Assembly: GCA_016861025.1 (NCBI GenBank)
Contig: BOKO01000024.1
Span: 1 to 64,000, forward strand
Source of the DNA: Chloroflexota bacterium
GTDB taxonomy: Bacteria; Chloroflexota; Anaerolineae; Caldilineales; Caldilineaceae
Length of the DNA stretch: 64,000 nt
Reading direction: 5' to 3'
Positions 22,701 through 46,145 of this stretch are shown piece after piece. The notes beneath the pieces were generated by a model. It was not told the DNA's origin. It did no database searches and saw nothing but the letters and a program-made list of their open reading frames with translations. Position 1 is the stretch's first letter; the number at the start of each line of letters is the position of its first letter. Made by a program: the position numbers and the translations under genes.

Positions 22701-25017
22701 TCACCGTATTGGTGATCGTCTCTCCAGTGGTAGGGTTGCCACTTAGCAGATGATTATAGGTGCAGATTAACTCGGCGCCCGCCTCGATGCGATAGGGCCA
22801 CGATGCCACTGGACAGTTGAGTGTAACCGCATCACCTTGCGAAAGTATATCCACTGGCTGGTTTATTAACACGGGCAACGTAGATGGGTTGCTGATCTGA
22901 ACACTGCCAGTCACGCGAAAGTCACGGTCGGGTCTGGGCATGCGGGCAATCTCAAGCGTGTAGGTGAACTCGCCTCTGTCGCCCACGAAAAGGTCAAGCG
23001 TTGGCGGATCGACGGTTTTGGTGATCGCCCAGTCGTACTCTCGCACAAATTCGGGATTGACCGTCTTTACGATCAGCAACTCGCCCTGCAGCGGCATGTT
23101 GCGCACCTCGACCGCTGTGTTTTGTCCGGCGACGATGGTAGGGGTCACCGGTGCAATCGTGATTAGCCAACCGTCGTTGGGTGTCGGCGCCAGTTCCTCG
23201 ACCCGGTATTGTCCCGGCAGCAGGTTATCGAGCGTCCAGGTCTCGCCCGCCAGAAGAGTGTTGTTTTGGCTGAAGGTGACATCGACGCCTTCCACCCGAA
23301 TCTCGTACCCCTGAGTAGACAGCGGCGGCTGATTGGAATCAAAGCCATTGGCGTCGACGATCTTGGTGATGCTAAGGCTGCCGCGGCGCACATTGGTGTA
23401 GGTGCAGATCACGGTCTCATCATAGCCAACATTAATCGTAGCGGTGGCGCCGTTGATGGCGGTGTCGCTAGACGGATCCGAACATACCAGACCGGCAAAG
23501 TCCCATCCAACGGGCAACGCTCCTTCGCTGATGGTGTAAACGCCGGTCGGCACGCTGTTGAATGTGGCCTGACCGGAACCGCCGCTTGTCGTGATCTGGA
23601 AACTGGAGACCAACCCGCCGCCTGGTCCAGTAAAATCGAAGGTGGCGTTGTCGCCCTCTGTCAATTTGCTGATGACAATTTGTCCGGTGCGACGTGTATT
23701 GGCAAAGGTGCAGACTGTGTTCTTATTTGGGCTAACCACAACGTCGGTCGTAGCGCCGACGCCGATAGTTGTGGAGGCCGATTGTGCGTCGTAGATAGTG
23801 CATGCCCAGGTCGTGTTATAGTCGGTCAGATTTGTCGTTCCGACGCCGGTCTCGCTGATTGTATAAGAGCCGGTCAACACAGTGCGCGCGCCAGTCGTGC
23901 CGTTGCCCGTAATGATTTGGCTGAAGGAGATCGGGCCAGACGCAATCAGATTCCATTCTGATGAGGGAACATCAACGACTTTGCGTATTTCCAATGTGCC
24001 TTTGTTGTAGCGGTTGGTAAAAGTGCAGACGATGTCATCGCCAGGCCGCACAGTGAAACTCAGAGACGTCGCGGCAACAGGTCCAGCAACGACAGCTCCT
24101 CCACTGCGCTGAACACAGAGCACAGTCGTATCGAAATTTGCCAGATTCGTGCCAATTTCTGCCGACTCAGTGATCGTATACGTTCCATTTGGTGTGAGCC
24201 GACTGCCAGCCGTCACGGTCAGACGTCCGGTGGAGCCAAGATTGCCAACATTGTTGGATATGTGCTGGAATGTTGTGAATGCGTCGGTTCCTACGATTGA
24301 TAATGACACCGCTCCTGGAGCCGTTGACGGTTCGATAATTTTGCGCACTTCCAAATAGGCAGGGCGACGGACGTCAACCTGTCCGATTGGCACGTTGGCG
24401 CATTCGCATTTGGATCCGGTGCCGGGTGAGATATCATTGGCGCCGTTGCAAACAGATTGTTGATTCTGAGCGTAACTTGTACATGCGCCAACATCGAGTC
24501 TGCCATCAGAGCTAGTATCTGAACAAGTGATTGTAATGGGACTTAGCACCTTGAAGTTCTGTTCACCACTGGAAGCATCTCCACACGCATCGCCATCGAG
24601 ATTCCGAAACCCCCCAAAACCACCTGTCAAGTTCAGCGGCGCACCAGGCGCCAATGGTGACAGAATATCCCGATAGCAGTTGTTGCCGGTCGACGGCGAC
24701 TGTTGAGGCGTCAGGCCGTTTAGAGCAACCCAAATTCCAATATCATACCTGGTGGGTTGGGCGGTGTTCAGTCTGGCTCTGAGTTGAAATGTGACAGGCT
24801 CCCCTTCAAGACAGGATGCTGGTCCGCTGATTACATCAAAGCCAGAGAATCCGCCATCATTTGCTGTACAGTTCTGAGGTCCCATACAGGTTCCAATGAC
24901 GCCGCTTGTCTGGGCATAGGTGGTTCCATTGCTCGCAAGCAACAAAAACAATGCAATCAATAAACTGCTGAACAGAGCTGTAGGATACGATATGAGTACT
25001 CTACGATGGGATGCCAT
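16786..25017 (-). CDS. Giant secreted repeat protein (SpaA-like, seven ~220-aa repeats, DUF11, SdrD B-like)
   Basis: A 2743-residue exported protein. The start at 25017 has GGAGGTGG five bases upstream and gives a signal peptide (MASHRRVLISYPT... ending near TYAQTSG). Residues about 30-215 form a cysteine-rich head. Five prealbumin-like segments follow, each starting like LEIRKVVD or SLSITKIVD. Next are seven tandem repeats of about 220 residues, each opening with W-x-I-x-KTVDP...LDLFxGD...TYT (near 662, 889, 1112, 1332, 1556, 1776 and 1992) and closing with xxNCYRxxVSK. Two DUF11 domains, two SdrD B-like domains (VIGNRVFIDIDPDG; INGIIWLDANRDG) and a tail ending LFLPTVQR complete it. Paired cysteines recur in every repeat. 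It is probably a surface stalk or adhesin whose disulfides may be formed by the DsbA-like partner encoded 38 bp upstream. Confidence 0.9.
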   Translation of the reverse strand: MASHRRVLISYPTALFSSLLIALFLLLASNGTTYAQTSGVIGTCMGPQNCTANDGGFSGFDVISGPASCLEGEPVTFQLRARLNTAQPTRYDIGIWVALNGLTPQQSPSTGNNCYRDILSPLAPGAPLNLTGGFGGFRNLDGDACGDASSGEQNFKVLSPITITCSDTSSDGRLDVGACTSYAQNQQSVCNGANDISPGTGSKCECANVPIGQVDVRRPAYLEVRKIIEPSTAPGAVSLSIVGTDAFTTFQHISNNVGNLGSTGRLTVTAGSRLTPNGTYTITESAEIGTNLANFDTTVLCVQRSGGAVVAGPVAATSLSFTVRPGDDIVCTFTNRYNKGTLEIRKVVDVPSSEWNLIASGPISFSQIITGNGTTGARTVLTGSYTISETGVGTTNLTDYNTTWACTIYDAQSASTTIGVGATTDVVVSPNKNTVCTFANTRRTGQIVISKLTEGDNATFDFTGPGGGLVSSFQITTSGGSGQATFNSVPTGVYTISEGALPVGWDFAGLVCSDPSSDTAINGATATINVGYDETVICTYTNVRRGSLSITKIVDANGFDSNQPPLSTQGYEIRVEGVDVTFSQNNTLLAGETWTLDNLLPGQYRVEELAPTPNDGWLITIAPVTPTIVAGQNTAVEVRNMPLQGELLIVKTVNPEFVREYDWAITKTVDPPTLDLFVGDRGEFTYTLEIARMPRPDRDFRVTGSVQISNPSTLPVLINQPVDILSQGDAVTLNCPVASWPYRIEAGAELICTYNHLLSGNPTTGETITNTVTVSLTNGVVYSQNAPFEFDAPTVEIDREVTLEDALLGLNQSVVGDTTISYPTSATCDSFTNWQNGGNSGGYDIFNTATLSGTLIAEEDNATVRINCYQLGVRKTAETSYVLTTTWDIAKTVDQPAVDLFDGDSRSVTYTVALTNTGAISGSWRVDGTITISNPAPMTASISSISDILNESFSGVVSNCTPDSNSIGPNSEITCDYFIDLSNAGAINGENVATVVLVNTPSGATAFTGLQAVDFGEASITPANTSVSVNDSFAGDLGSFAGAGGQATYTRTLTCPIEETYIDGSAWTVIGNTATINETGQRDDANVLLTCYRPSISKDATPSYTVTYTWQLAKQVYPPIVDLFDGADATLSYTVTATRDNGAPGSYAVAGVITVTNPHVSQAISLTGAVIDEIEGGIGAIVNCPSSIAAQSSATCTYSASLPDNAQRENTASLTLFGFTYTGAATIDFSGVTPTEINPSLTVIDSYDQAGGPWTFQTSGSQTYSRPVNCAAFSDEEYVDGVAKALITNTTNATPSGVAPLSATADATVNCYRPLVSKDVNTSFTRTYTWTVEKTVDPARLDLFEGETAAVTYTIAVVKSDPIDSDFGVSGVISITNPHPTQTATFNVQDVLPGDLVAQVTCGGGGNIITVGAGQTATCTYTASPDGVISGMNVVTATMQTVSGARSYTGAAAVNFGAPTNVVDDSVYIFDTNPDYDGPFESNESFTTAYPVEYGCIEVNFGEALSFYQQVDNTVTLFSPREVELDSDAATVDLTCHRPAVTKTAQGAYGRTYDWAISKSADPTRLDLFEGETTIVTYTIDVTRTLASEEDFWVSGIIEIFNPNPQRSLSISVVDQLDNGQQLPTTCPATVAPNTTVTCSYGGSLNGVTASSIVTNTAIITTGAGLVYSSAPVAVDFGQVQPSTLLDSVTITDSQTSQTWVMNDSGAIRYTLPQGCADIVFAGDNTIYRDALVNTASVRELSSRSSNATVDLNCYRLAVSKDVNTSFTRQHLWGIEKTVDPATWNAFVGDLPSSTYTVTAFIVGQQDSNWQVEGAITISNPAPMPATVVSVVDALPNGASAMVSCADGVTIPANSAATCTYSAQTGGVISGDNVVTATLQTSAGSKQYTGSAPIVFGDPTTELSKTVTVSDDLLGGSLGEFGDGQTKSYAFQFHSCSEVTFEEGENSRTFIIDNTATIDGATVDDSAQVTLTCWKPPIIKTTNTRYNRVYDYDLVKTVEPAEQTIYFTDTATFAYTLQVTKFIQEENGFAVGGAIVISNPAPIDATLVSIEDILPDAANIAIVCAPDNETPYTVPAGGALNCTYSAGLPDKTLRVNEARATMSNGVVLSATAPVDFSAAIVTPINDSAPISDAFWSEVQTVFTDTVFTYTKEFTCAGLAYNQETGFFSGVFTNVARVLMEGGDSDSATATLNCYRLDLSVEKTATPTERPEPGGVFTFDVAVVNNSPVPVTLTTLTDDIYGDLTQATGRMTGTSCALPQALSANGGQYRCSFTVNFTGQPGAAETDTVTASGVDGAGTPVDASDSATITITDTPSSITLTKTANRTVLPWPGGEVIFTVEVQNTSAVDAVRIDTLTDSIYGNITQVGGKVLATTCAAPQVLTPGASYQCTFTVNLTLAADATQNLVETNIVTAIGVDDDGQPLRASDDETVTVVAAQRAVIGNRVFIDIDPDGASSAARLAGNQQQDFDEDGNAIEDNVPGITVLLFTADHVFVAAVQTDADGFYQFNDVPPGEYYAVFVNPGVFPGAWVGYNAVIADEVNSDVDPSLPLEPGVEALIDNLLGAGASLDAARTPTFSIASGQVYLDLDAGLVDLSGANSVDINGIIWLDANRDGIRQEGETVRISGVIVELYKVNDVQRSDATRIDQMPTDASGFFEFLGLDAGVYFVRMLIPINYTITAQNVGDDPAIDSDIDPTSGESERVTVTNETVTIDAGVFQTPTALDPVEEPMIVSHQLFLPTVQR

Positions 25018-25055
25018 AAATCCACCTCCGTGAAGGAATTTTGGGCGAGACAAGT

Positions 25056-26489
25056 CTATGGCTTGTTCGTTTCAATCCGCCTGATAAAAGCATCGATAAT
25101 TTCAGTGAATGTATTGACCTGCTGAGCGCCATTTACGATTGTTCCAGCGCCTTCTGCAATGATTACGAAGGTTGGCGTGCTGCTAATAATGCCGGCTGCA
25201 TCATATAAATCCGGCAGCACGCGTTCGAGACCGGATCGTCCCATAAAACATGACTCAAAAGATTCCAGATCAAGTTCGACGGTGCGGGCAAGTGACATGA
25301 TTTCGTCATCGACGCCCTCAACTGTCCAATGCTCCTGCGTCTCAAACAACCGATCATGCAACTCCCAGAACATCCCTTGATCGCCAGCGCACTCGGCGGC
25401 GGCAGCCGCAGCCGGCGCTTGTGGATGCATACGCAATGGCAGATTCTTGAAAATCCATCGCACCTTGCCTGTCTTTACGAATTGTTTGTCGAGCACCGGC
25501 TGCACGTCGAGCGCATGGGTGGCGCACGCCGGACATTGAAAATCGCTGAATTCCACGATCGTCAACAGGGCGTCCTCACTGCCCTTGTATGGGTCGCCGG
25601 CCAGCGTGAAGCCGGGGCGGTCGGGGTCGGGCGCCAGACCTTCGCCGGCCCAGTAGGGCAACTGCGGCGGTTCAGGCGTCGGTTCGGCAGGCGCGTCCTC
25701 ACCGGCGAGCAGGGCGTCGATCACCTCGGTGAAGCGACTATAGGGATAGGCGCCGATCAGCTCGAAGGTGTAACCATCCGCCGGGCGCTCGAACACAAAG
25801 CTCGGTGTGGCGTTGAAGCCACGTGCGTCGCCGTCGACAATGCTCGCCTCGACCGCCGCAGCTGTGTCATCAGAGTCCATGCACGCTGCAAACACATCGA
25901 CGTCGACCTCCAGCTCCCTTGCCAGCGCAGTTACAAACGCGGTTGGGTTGGAAAGGCGGTTCCACTCGTTCTGGCGCTCAAAGAGCAGGTCGTGCATCGT
26001 CCAGTAGGCGGCGACATCCTGCGCAGCGACGCAGCGCGCGGCGCGGTGGCCGATGTAGGCGGTGGGATGCAGCGACGCCAGCGGAAAATCATGAAAGACG
26101 AGCAGCAGGTCGCCGCTGGCGACATAGTTTTCAAGCAACAGCGGGTAGGTTTCGCGGAAATGACGGGCGCAGAAGGGGCAAAGATAGTCGCTGTATTCGT
26201 GCAGCACCACTGCTGCGTCGAGCGAGCCGAGAAAAGGATTGCCCTCGGCAGTCAAGCCGGCAGCGATTCCCTGAAACGTGGCAACGACCTGGACGGGTGT
26301 AGCAGTCGATGGTGCAGCGGGCGGCGTTTGTCGCTGTGTCGGTGATGGCGTCCCAGTGGGTGAGCTCGACTGCGCCACAATGGAGGAGCCGACGCCTTCT
26401 CCCAACGCAGCAAAACCTGCGAGGAGCAGCATCGTTGTTAAAAACAGTGCAACAGCGGATTGACTCGACGTTGAGAATCTTTTCTTCAA
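25056..26489 (-). CDS. Secreted protein with two DsbA-like thioredoxin domains
   Basis: A 477-residue exported thiol-disulfide oxidoreductase. It begins with a TTG codon at 26489, with GGAG seven bases upstream. A signal peptide or membrane anchor (about 11-40) and a TP-rich linker precede two thioredoxin-fold domains of the DsbA/BdbD type. The first has the active site C104-P-F-C107 in YSDYLCPFCARHF; the second has C319-P-A-C322 in FSDFQCPACATHA. Each has the downstream cis-proline region (NATPSFVF; SSTPTFVI). Tandem duplication in one chain is unusual. It lies directly upstream of the giant cysteine-rich secreted protein in one apparent operon, so that protein is its likely client. A DsbB or VKOR partner to reoxidise it was not seen in this window. 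Confidence 0.92.
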   Translation of the reverse strand: MKKRFSTSSQSAVALFLTTMLLLAGFAALGEGVGSSIVAQSSSPTGTPSPTQRQTPPAAPSTATPVQVVATFQGIAAGLTAEGNPFLGSLDAAVVLHEYSDYLCPFCARHFRETYPLLLENYVASGDLLLVFHDFPLASLHPTAYIGHRAARCVAAQDVAAYWTMHDLLFERQNEWNRLSNPTAFVTALARELEVDVDVFAACMDSDDTAAAVEASIVDGDARGFNATPSFVFERPADGYTFELIGAYPYSRFTEVIDALLAGEDAPAEPTPEPPQLPYWAGEGLAPDPDRPGFTLAGDPYKGSEDALLTIVEFSDFQCPACATHALDVQPVLDKQFVKTGKVRWIFKNLPLRMHPQAPAAAAAAECAGDQGMFWELHDRLFETQEHWTVEGVDDEIMSLARTVELDLESFESCFMGRSGLERVLPDLYDAAGIISSTPTFVIIAEGAGTIVNGAQQVNTFTEIIDAFIRRIETNKP

Positions 26490-26833
26490 TTTGAACTCCG
26501 TAAGGCGTCTTTTGTGAAGTGCATATGTGGTGCGCGTTTAACACGGGCGCGCGTATGCAAGCCCTATGCAATAGACGCAGCACACAATTATTCTTGTCTT
26601 GCTTATCTGCTTTGGCGGCGATGGGCCGACGTCAGTGCCGACGATCGGTTAGGGTCCCAAGTGAGCAGCGTGTATCCAATGTGTTGAACGTATCAGCGAA
26701 CAACTTCTGTTTGTTACTATACACTGCATTGCGCTCAAAATAGCTTACAGTTTGCTATCAATCCAGTTTCCTACTTTACATCAAATCAATAGCTTCCAGA
26801 TCGTTAAGGAAGGCAAGCCAGTTCTCTTTTATC

Positions 26834-26871
26834 GGCCAGGCGCTGAGCCGACACCTGGGGCTGGCCTTTTT
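26834..26871 (+). terminator. Terminator-like hairpin with T-run
   Basis: GGCCAG (26834-26839) pairs with CTGGCC (26861-26866), and CCAGG/CCTGG offers an alternative pairing inside. TTTTT follows at 26867-26871. No protein gene lies upstream on this strand, so it may insulate the downstream promoter or end a small RNA. Confidence 0.5.
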
Positions 26872-26911
26872 GTGGCCAAACGCCCAAGACCGATGAAGAA
26901 CAGCCTTCGCT

Positions 26912-26940
26912 TTGGCATTCATATTGCGATTGGATACAAT
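26912..26940 (+). promoter_or_regulatory. Sigma70-type promoter of the 3D-domain gene, predicting a leaderless transcript
   Basis: TTGGCA (26912-26917) and TACAAT (26935-26940) are separated by exactly 17 bp. The expected transcription start falls at about 26947, the A of the best start codon, so the mRNA would have no 5' leader. No Shine-Dalgarno sequence is seen before that ATG, which agrees. Confidence 0.7.
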
Positions 26941-26946
26941 GGCGCA

Positions 26947-28440
<1,494 letters not shown>

Positions 28441-28446
28441 GACCCG

Positions 28447-35883
<7,437 letters not shown>

Positions 35884-35918
35884 CAGGTGCTTTTGCCTTC
35901 TTCTGGCACTGCAAAAGA

Positions 35919-35947
35919 TTGTCTTTCACGTAAATACGTGATAGAGT
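35919..35947 (+). promoter_or_regulatory. Promoter and palindromic operator of the toxin-antitoxin pair
   Basis: TTGTCT (35919-35924) and TAGAGT (35942-35947) flank a 17 bp spacer containing the perfect inverted repeat CACGTA-AA-TACGTG (35927-35940). A palindrome between -35 and -10 is the expected site for autorepression by a ribbon-helix-helix antitoxin. Confidence 0.6.
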
Positions 35948-35962
35948 GCTGCCGGGAGGATT

Positions 35963-36208
35963 ATGATGGAGACACAAAATATCACGCTGGCAATTCCCAG
36001 AGATGTGCTGCAAAAAGCGCGGCGGTTGGCAGTCGAGCGTCACACATCGCTGTCGTCGATGATGACACAGCTCATTCTCGACATGGTTGAGCAAGAAGAT
36101 GCGTACCGGGCGGCGTGTGACCGGCAACTGGCGCTCCTGGAGCAGGGGCTGAACTGGCGCACGCAGGGTTCAGTCGCCTGGACGCGCGAGGAACTGCATG
36201 AGCGCTGA
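35963..36208 (+). CDS. vapB: Ribbon-helix-helix antitoxin (VapB-like)
   Basis: An 81-residue protein whose first half fits an RHH DNA-binding domain: a short strand (NITLAIPRDVL), a helix (QKARRLAVERH), a turn (TSLSS) and a second helix (MMTQLILDMVEQE). The C-terminal half (WRTQGSVAWTREELHER) would wrap the toxin. GGGAGG lies just upstream; the second ATG (35966) is better spaced than the first. It overlaps the PIN gene by 11 bp, the classic antitoxin-toxin arrangement, and should repress its own promoter through the palindrome upstream. The pair sits between two surface-glycan genes. Confidence 0.82.
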   Translation: MMETQNITLAIPRDVLQKARRLAVERHTSLSSMMTQLILDMVEQEDAYRAACDRQLALLEQGLNWRTQGSVAWTREELHER

Positions 36209-36638
36209 GCTGTCTCTGGAATTTGTCGATACGAACGTGCTGATCTACGCCTATGATCGCTCGGCCGGTGAACGCCACACCCGGGCAAAGGCGCTGGTGA
36301 GCGAGTTGTGGCGCTCGCGGCGCGGCTGTCTGAGCGTGCAGGTGCTCCAAGAGTTCTATGTCGTTGGCGCACGGCGGTTGATTGAAGCCGCGCCGGTTGA
36401 TTTGCGCGTCATCCTGGGCGACCTGGCGCTATGGCACGTCCATGCTCCGGTTGCGGCGGATGTGCTTTCCGCGGTTGATTTGCACGAACGCTATCAGATT
36501 TCGTTTTGGGATGCAATGATCTTGCAGAGCGCGGCGCGGCTTGGCTGTGCGGTGCTCTGGTCGGAAGACCTCAACGCAGGACAGCGCTACCAGGGCGTGC
36601 GCGTGCTCAATCCGTTTGCGATGGAACACCCTGTATGA
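36198..36638 (+). CDS. vapC: PIN-domain ribonuclease toxin (VapC-like)
   Basis: A 146-residue PIN-domain protein, presumed to be a magnesium-dependent endoribonuclease that cuts tRNA or rRNA when freed from its antitoxin. The acidic active-site residues are all visible: D11 (EFVDTNVLIYAYD), E52 (LQEFYV), D105 (SFWDAMIL) and D124 (WSEDLNAG). Length and motif spacing match VapC. It overlaps the antitoxin gene by 11 bp. It appears intact. Confidence 0.87.
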   Translation: MSAELSLEFVDTNVLIYAYDRSAGERHTRAKALVSELWRSRRGCLSVQVLQEFYVVGARRLIEAAPVDLRVILGDLALWHVHAPVAADVLSAVDLHERYQISFWDAMILQSAARLGCAVLWSEDLNAGQRYQGVRVLNPFAMEHPV

Positions 36639-36711
36639 TGGACCCTGGTTTCATCTGCTGCAATCACGCAGCAATATCTCGATCTGAACACTATTGAACG
36701 AACGTCTTGCA

Positions 36712-38700
36712 ATGACAAAAACGATTGACTTGACAACCCAAGCGGTGAGCTCGCCGGACAGTGGATCAGGCGGCGCACGCACCATCGACCTGGGTGCGGT
36801 TGCTGCGACGCCCACCGTGTCAACTGCACGCACCCTGACGGTGGAGCATCTCCTCTACGCCATCATCATCGCCGCCGCGCTCTTGATTCGCTTTATCGGG
36901 CTGAGCGCCGAGCCGCTGTCACCATCGGAAAGCGCGGCGGCGTGGAGCGCGTGGCTTGCCGCCAATGCGCAAAGCGTGGTGGGCGCGCCGGCGCCGAACA
37001 GCGCGCTGCTCTACGGCTTGCAATCGCTGCTCTTCTGGATCGTCGGCAGCAGCGACATCTGGGCGCGGGCGATCCCGGCGCTGGCAGGTGCGGGGCTGGT
37101 GCTGCTGCCGTGGTTCTGGCGGGCGTGGATCGGGCGACCGGCGGCGCTGGTCATCGCCACAATCTTTGCGCTCGACCCGTGGCTGATGGCATTCAGCCGA
37201 CGCTCAGATTCCGCGATCCTGGCGATCTTCCTGGCGCTGCTGGCGTTGACTGCCTTCTGGCAGTGGCGCTTTCAGCCCGACACGCGGCGTGCGCTACGTT
37301 GGGAGCGCACGGCGGCGGTGGCGATTGCGCTGCTGCTGACGAGCGGACCGGCGGCGTGGAGCTTCCTGCCCGTACTGCTCGCCTTTGCCCTGATTTTTGG
37401 GCAGGTGAGCATCTGGGAAGCCGCCACTTCACCGGATGACGGTTCGGCGCCCGCCGGGCGCAGCGAATTGCAGGAATCGGCGTCTCGCCCCTCGCCCTTC
37501 GCCTCTCGCCCCGCCTTCCTGGATGCCTGGCGCCCGCATCGTTCGACCTGGCTCTGGTTTGGCGTCACGCTGGCGCTGGCGGCGACCGGCTTTGCACTGC
37601 GCGGCGAGGCGGCGCCTGCGCTCAGCGCCAGCCTGACCGCATGGGTGAGCGCCGTCGCCGGGATGGAGACCGCCAATCCACTTGCGTGGCCCTTCCTGCG
37701 TCTGTTGATAGACCAGCCGCTGCTGGCGGTGTTTGGTGTGGTCGGGATGGTGATGCTTTGGCTGAGACCGCCCGCGGCGTTGGCGGAGTCGCGGCGCACG
37801 GCGATCTTTCTGACGGTGTGGCTGGCATGGGGGCTGCTGCTCTGGCTACTGCCCGGACGCCCGCCCGAAGTGCTGCCGATAGCGGGGATTGCGCTGGCGC
37901 TTGCCGCGGCGACGTTGATCGGGCGCGTGCTCGAACGCCCGTGGGGCGACCTGACCGGGCTGGAATTGTTCACGCTGCTCGTCGTGCAGACGGTGCTGGT
38001 CGTGGCTGGCTCGATCTGGCTGGCGGCGCTGGCGGAAAGCGTCATCTTCAATGAGCAAATCTGGTTGACAACTGGCATTATCATTGCATTGATGATTGCG
38101 GTGTGGGTTGTCTTTGGCATCTGGGCGGGCTGGCGGTCGACGGCGCGCGTGGCGGCGCTCTTTTATGCTGTGCTGCTCGGCGCGTGGACGCTGCGCAGCG
38201 CCTGGCTGCTCAATCACACGCCTGCGTTCATGCACCCGGACGGCTTCTGGCAGCGGCTCACGAGCCATGAGGTGCGCCTGCTCGTGCAGGATGTGGAGCG
38301 GCTAAGCAGCATTCGCCGCGGCGACCCGAACCAGATCGACATGCAGATCGTCTATGATGTCAGCCCGGATGCGGTGTTGGGCTGGCATCTGCGTGAGATG
38401 CGCAACCTGCGTCATGTGCGCAGCCTCGATGCGGCGCAGTTTGATGCCGCGCGGCTGCCGCTGATCGTGGCGCCGACGCCGCGCAACGCCGCGCTGCCGC
38501 TGCCCGACCCCTACATCGGCAGCGAGTACGGCATTGTATACACGTGGCAGCCGTCGTTCCTGCCCGCTGATGGAGGCGACGGTATGAGCGCACAGCAGCG
38601 CTGGACCGACGTGCAGCGCCCGCGGTTGCGCTGGCTGCTCTACCGCAAGGTCGATAGCGCGCCGGTGGTCGAGTCGGTGACGTTGTGGGCGCCGCGCTGA
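36712..38700 (+). CDS. Multi-pass membrane protein, GT-C (PMT/ArnT) fold, atypical active site
   Basis: A 662-residue protein with about ten to twelve membrane helices and a soluble C-terminus, resembling dolichyl-phosphate-mannose-type or ArnT-like glycosyltransferases (GT39/GT83). Such enzymes normally carry an Asp-Glu pair in the first extracytoplasmic loop. Here the equivalent position reads PLSPSESAAAW, with the aspartate replaced by serine, so it may be inactive or act as a partner. The C-terminal domain (about 540-662, LLVQDVERLSSIRRGD in part, and a final LYRKVDSAPVVESV) matches the layout of the neighbouring proteins. The ATG at 36712 is preferred over a TTG at 36694. A proline/alanine/serine-rich loop near residue 245 (RPSPFASRPAF) may be a decayed repeat insertion. 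Confidence 0.75.
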   Translation: MTKTIDLTTQAVSSPDSGSGGARTIDLGAVAATPTVSTARTLTVEHLLYAIIIAAALLIRFIGLSAEPLSPSESAAAWSAWLAANAQSVVGAPAPNSALLYGLQSLLFWIVGSSDIWARAIPALAGAGLVLLPWFWRAWIGRPAALVIATIFALDPWLMAFSRRSDSAILAIFLALLALTAFWQWRFQPDTRRALRWERTAAVAIALLLTSGPAAWSFLPVLLAFALIFGQVSIWEAATSPDDGSAPAGRSELQESASRPSPFASRPAFLDAWRPHRSTWLWFGVTLALAATGFALRGEAAPALSASLTAWVSAVAGMETANPLAWPFLRLLIDQPLLAVFGVVGMVMLWLRPPAALAESRRTAIFLTVWLAWGLLLWLLPGRPPEVLPIAGIALALAAATLIGRVLERPWGDLTGLELFTLLVVQTVLVVAGSIWLAALAESVIFNEQIWLTTGIIIALMIAVWVVFGIWAGWRSTARVAALFYAVLLGAWTLRSAWLLNHTPAFMHPDGFWQRLTSHEVRLLVQDVERLSSIRRGDPNQIDMQIVYDVSPDAVLGWHLREMRNLRHVRSLDAAQFDAARLPLIVAPTPRNAALPLPDPYIGSEYGIVYTWQPSFLPADGGDGMSAQQRWTDVQRPRLRWLLYRKVDSAPVVESVTLWAPR

Positions 38701-38759
38701 ATTAAAACGAATGGATGCTGTCAGAAGCAACGCTTTGATGTGTAAGGAACTGTGAGACA

Positions 38760-42203
<3,444 letters not shown>

Positions 42204-42219
42204 GTTTCAGAAGATTGAT

Positions 42220-42288
42220 CCGCAGATTGCGCAGATTCCGCAGAAGAATGTCTTGAAAAACTCTCTGCGAAATCTGCGCAATCTGCGG
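42220..42288. repeat. CGCAGATT palindromic repeat, copy 1
   Basis: An 18 bp perfect inverted repeat (42220-42237 with 42271-42288) encloses a second CGCAGA/TCTGCG pairing. It lies 17 bp after the Agl23-like gene and may fold into a long hairpin in RNA. Confidence 0.8.
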
Positions 42289-42322
42289 TTTAGTTGAGCG
42301 TGCAAATGGTCAGAGGATTGTT

Positions 42323-42391
42323 CCGCAGACCGCGCAGATTGTGCAGAAAAATGCGGTGAAAAATTCTCTGCGAAATCTGCGCAATCGGCGG
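42323..42391. repeat. CGCAGATT palindromic repeat, copy 2
   Basis: A diverged second copy with arms 42323-42340 and 42374-42391, of the same length and centre layout as copy 1. Several arm mismatches have accumulated. A TTTAGTTTT run follows, so it could act as a terminator. Together the copies fill most of the gap 42204-42413. Confidence 0.75.
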
Positions 42392-42413
42392 TTTAGTTTT
42401 TCAGGCGTAAGCG

Positions 42414-46145
<3,732 letters not shown>

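Larger units (their letters stand above)
26490..26946. other. 457 bp divergent intergenic region
   Basis: This separates the DsbA-like operon (minus) from the 3D-domain gene (plus). It holds the ribosome binding site of the minus gene, an AT-rich stretch around 26700-26800, a terminator-like hairpin at 26834-26871 and a strong plus promoter at 26912-26940. No protein-coding gene is convincing. The terminator just upstream of the promoter could end a short untranslated RNA from somewhere in 26550-26834, but no promoter for one is clear. Confidence 0.45.

Noticed and set aside
26710..26871. Possible small RNA ending in the terminator-like hairpin
   Set aside because: TATACACT near 26718 could be a -10, but no -35 at proper spacing was found, and no known RNA family matches.
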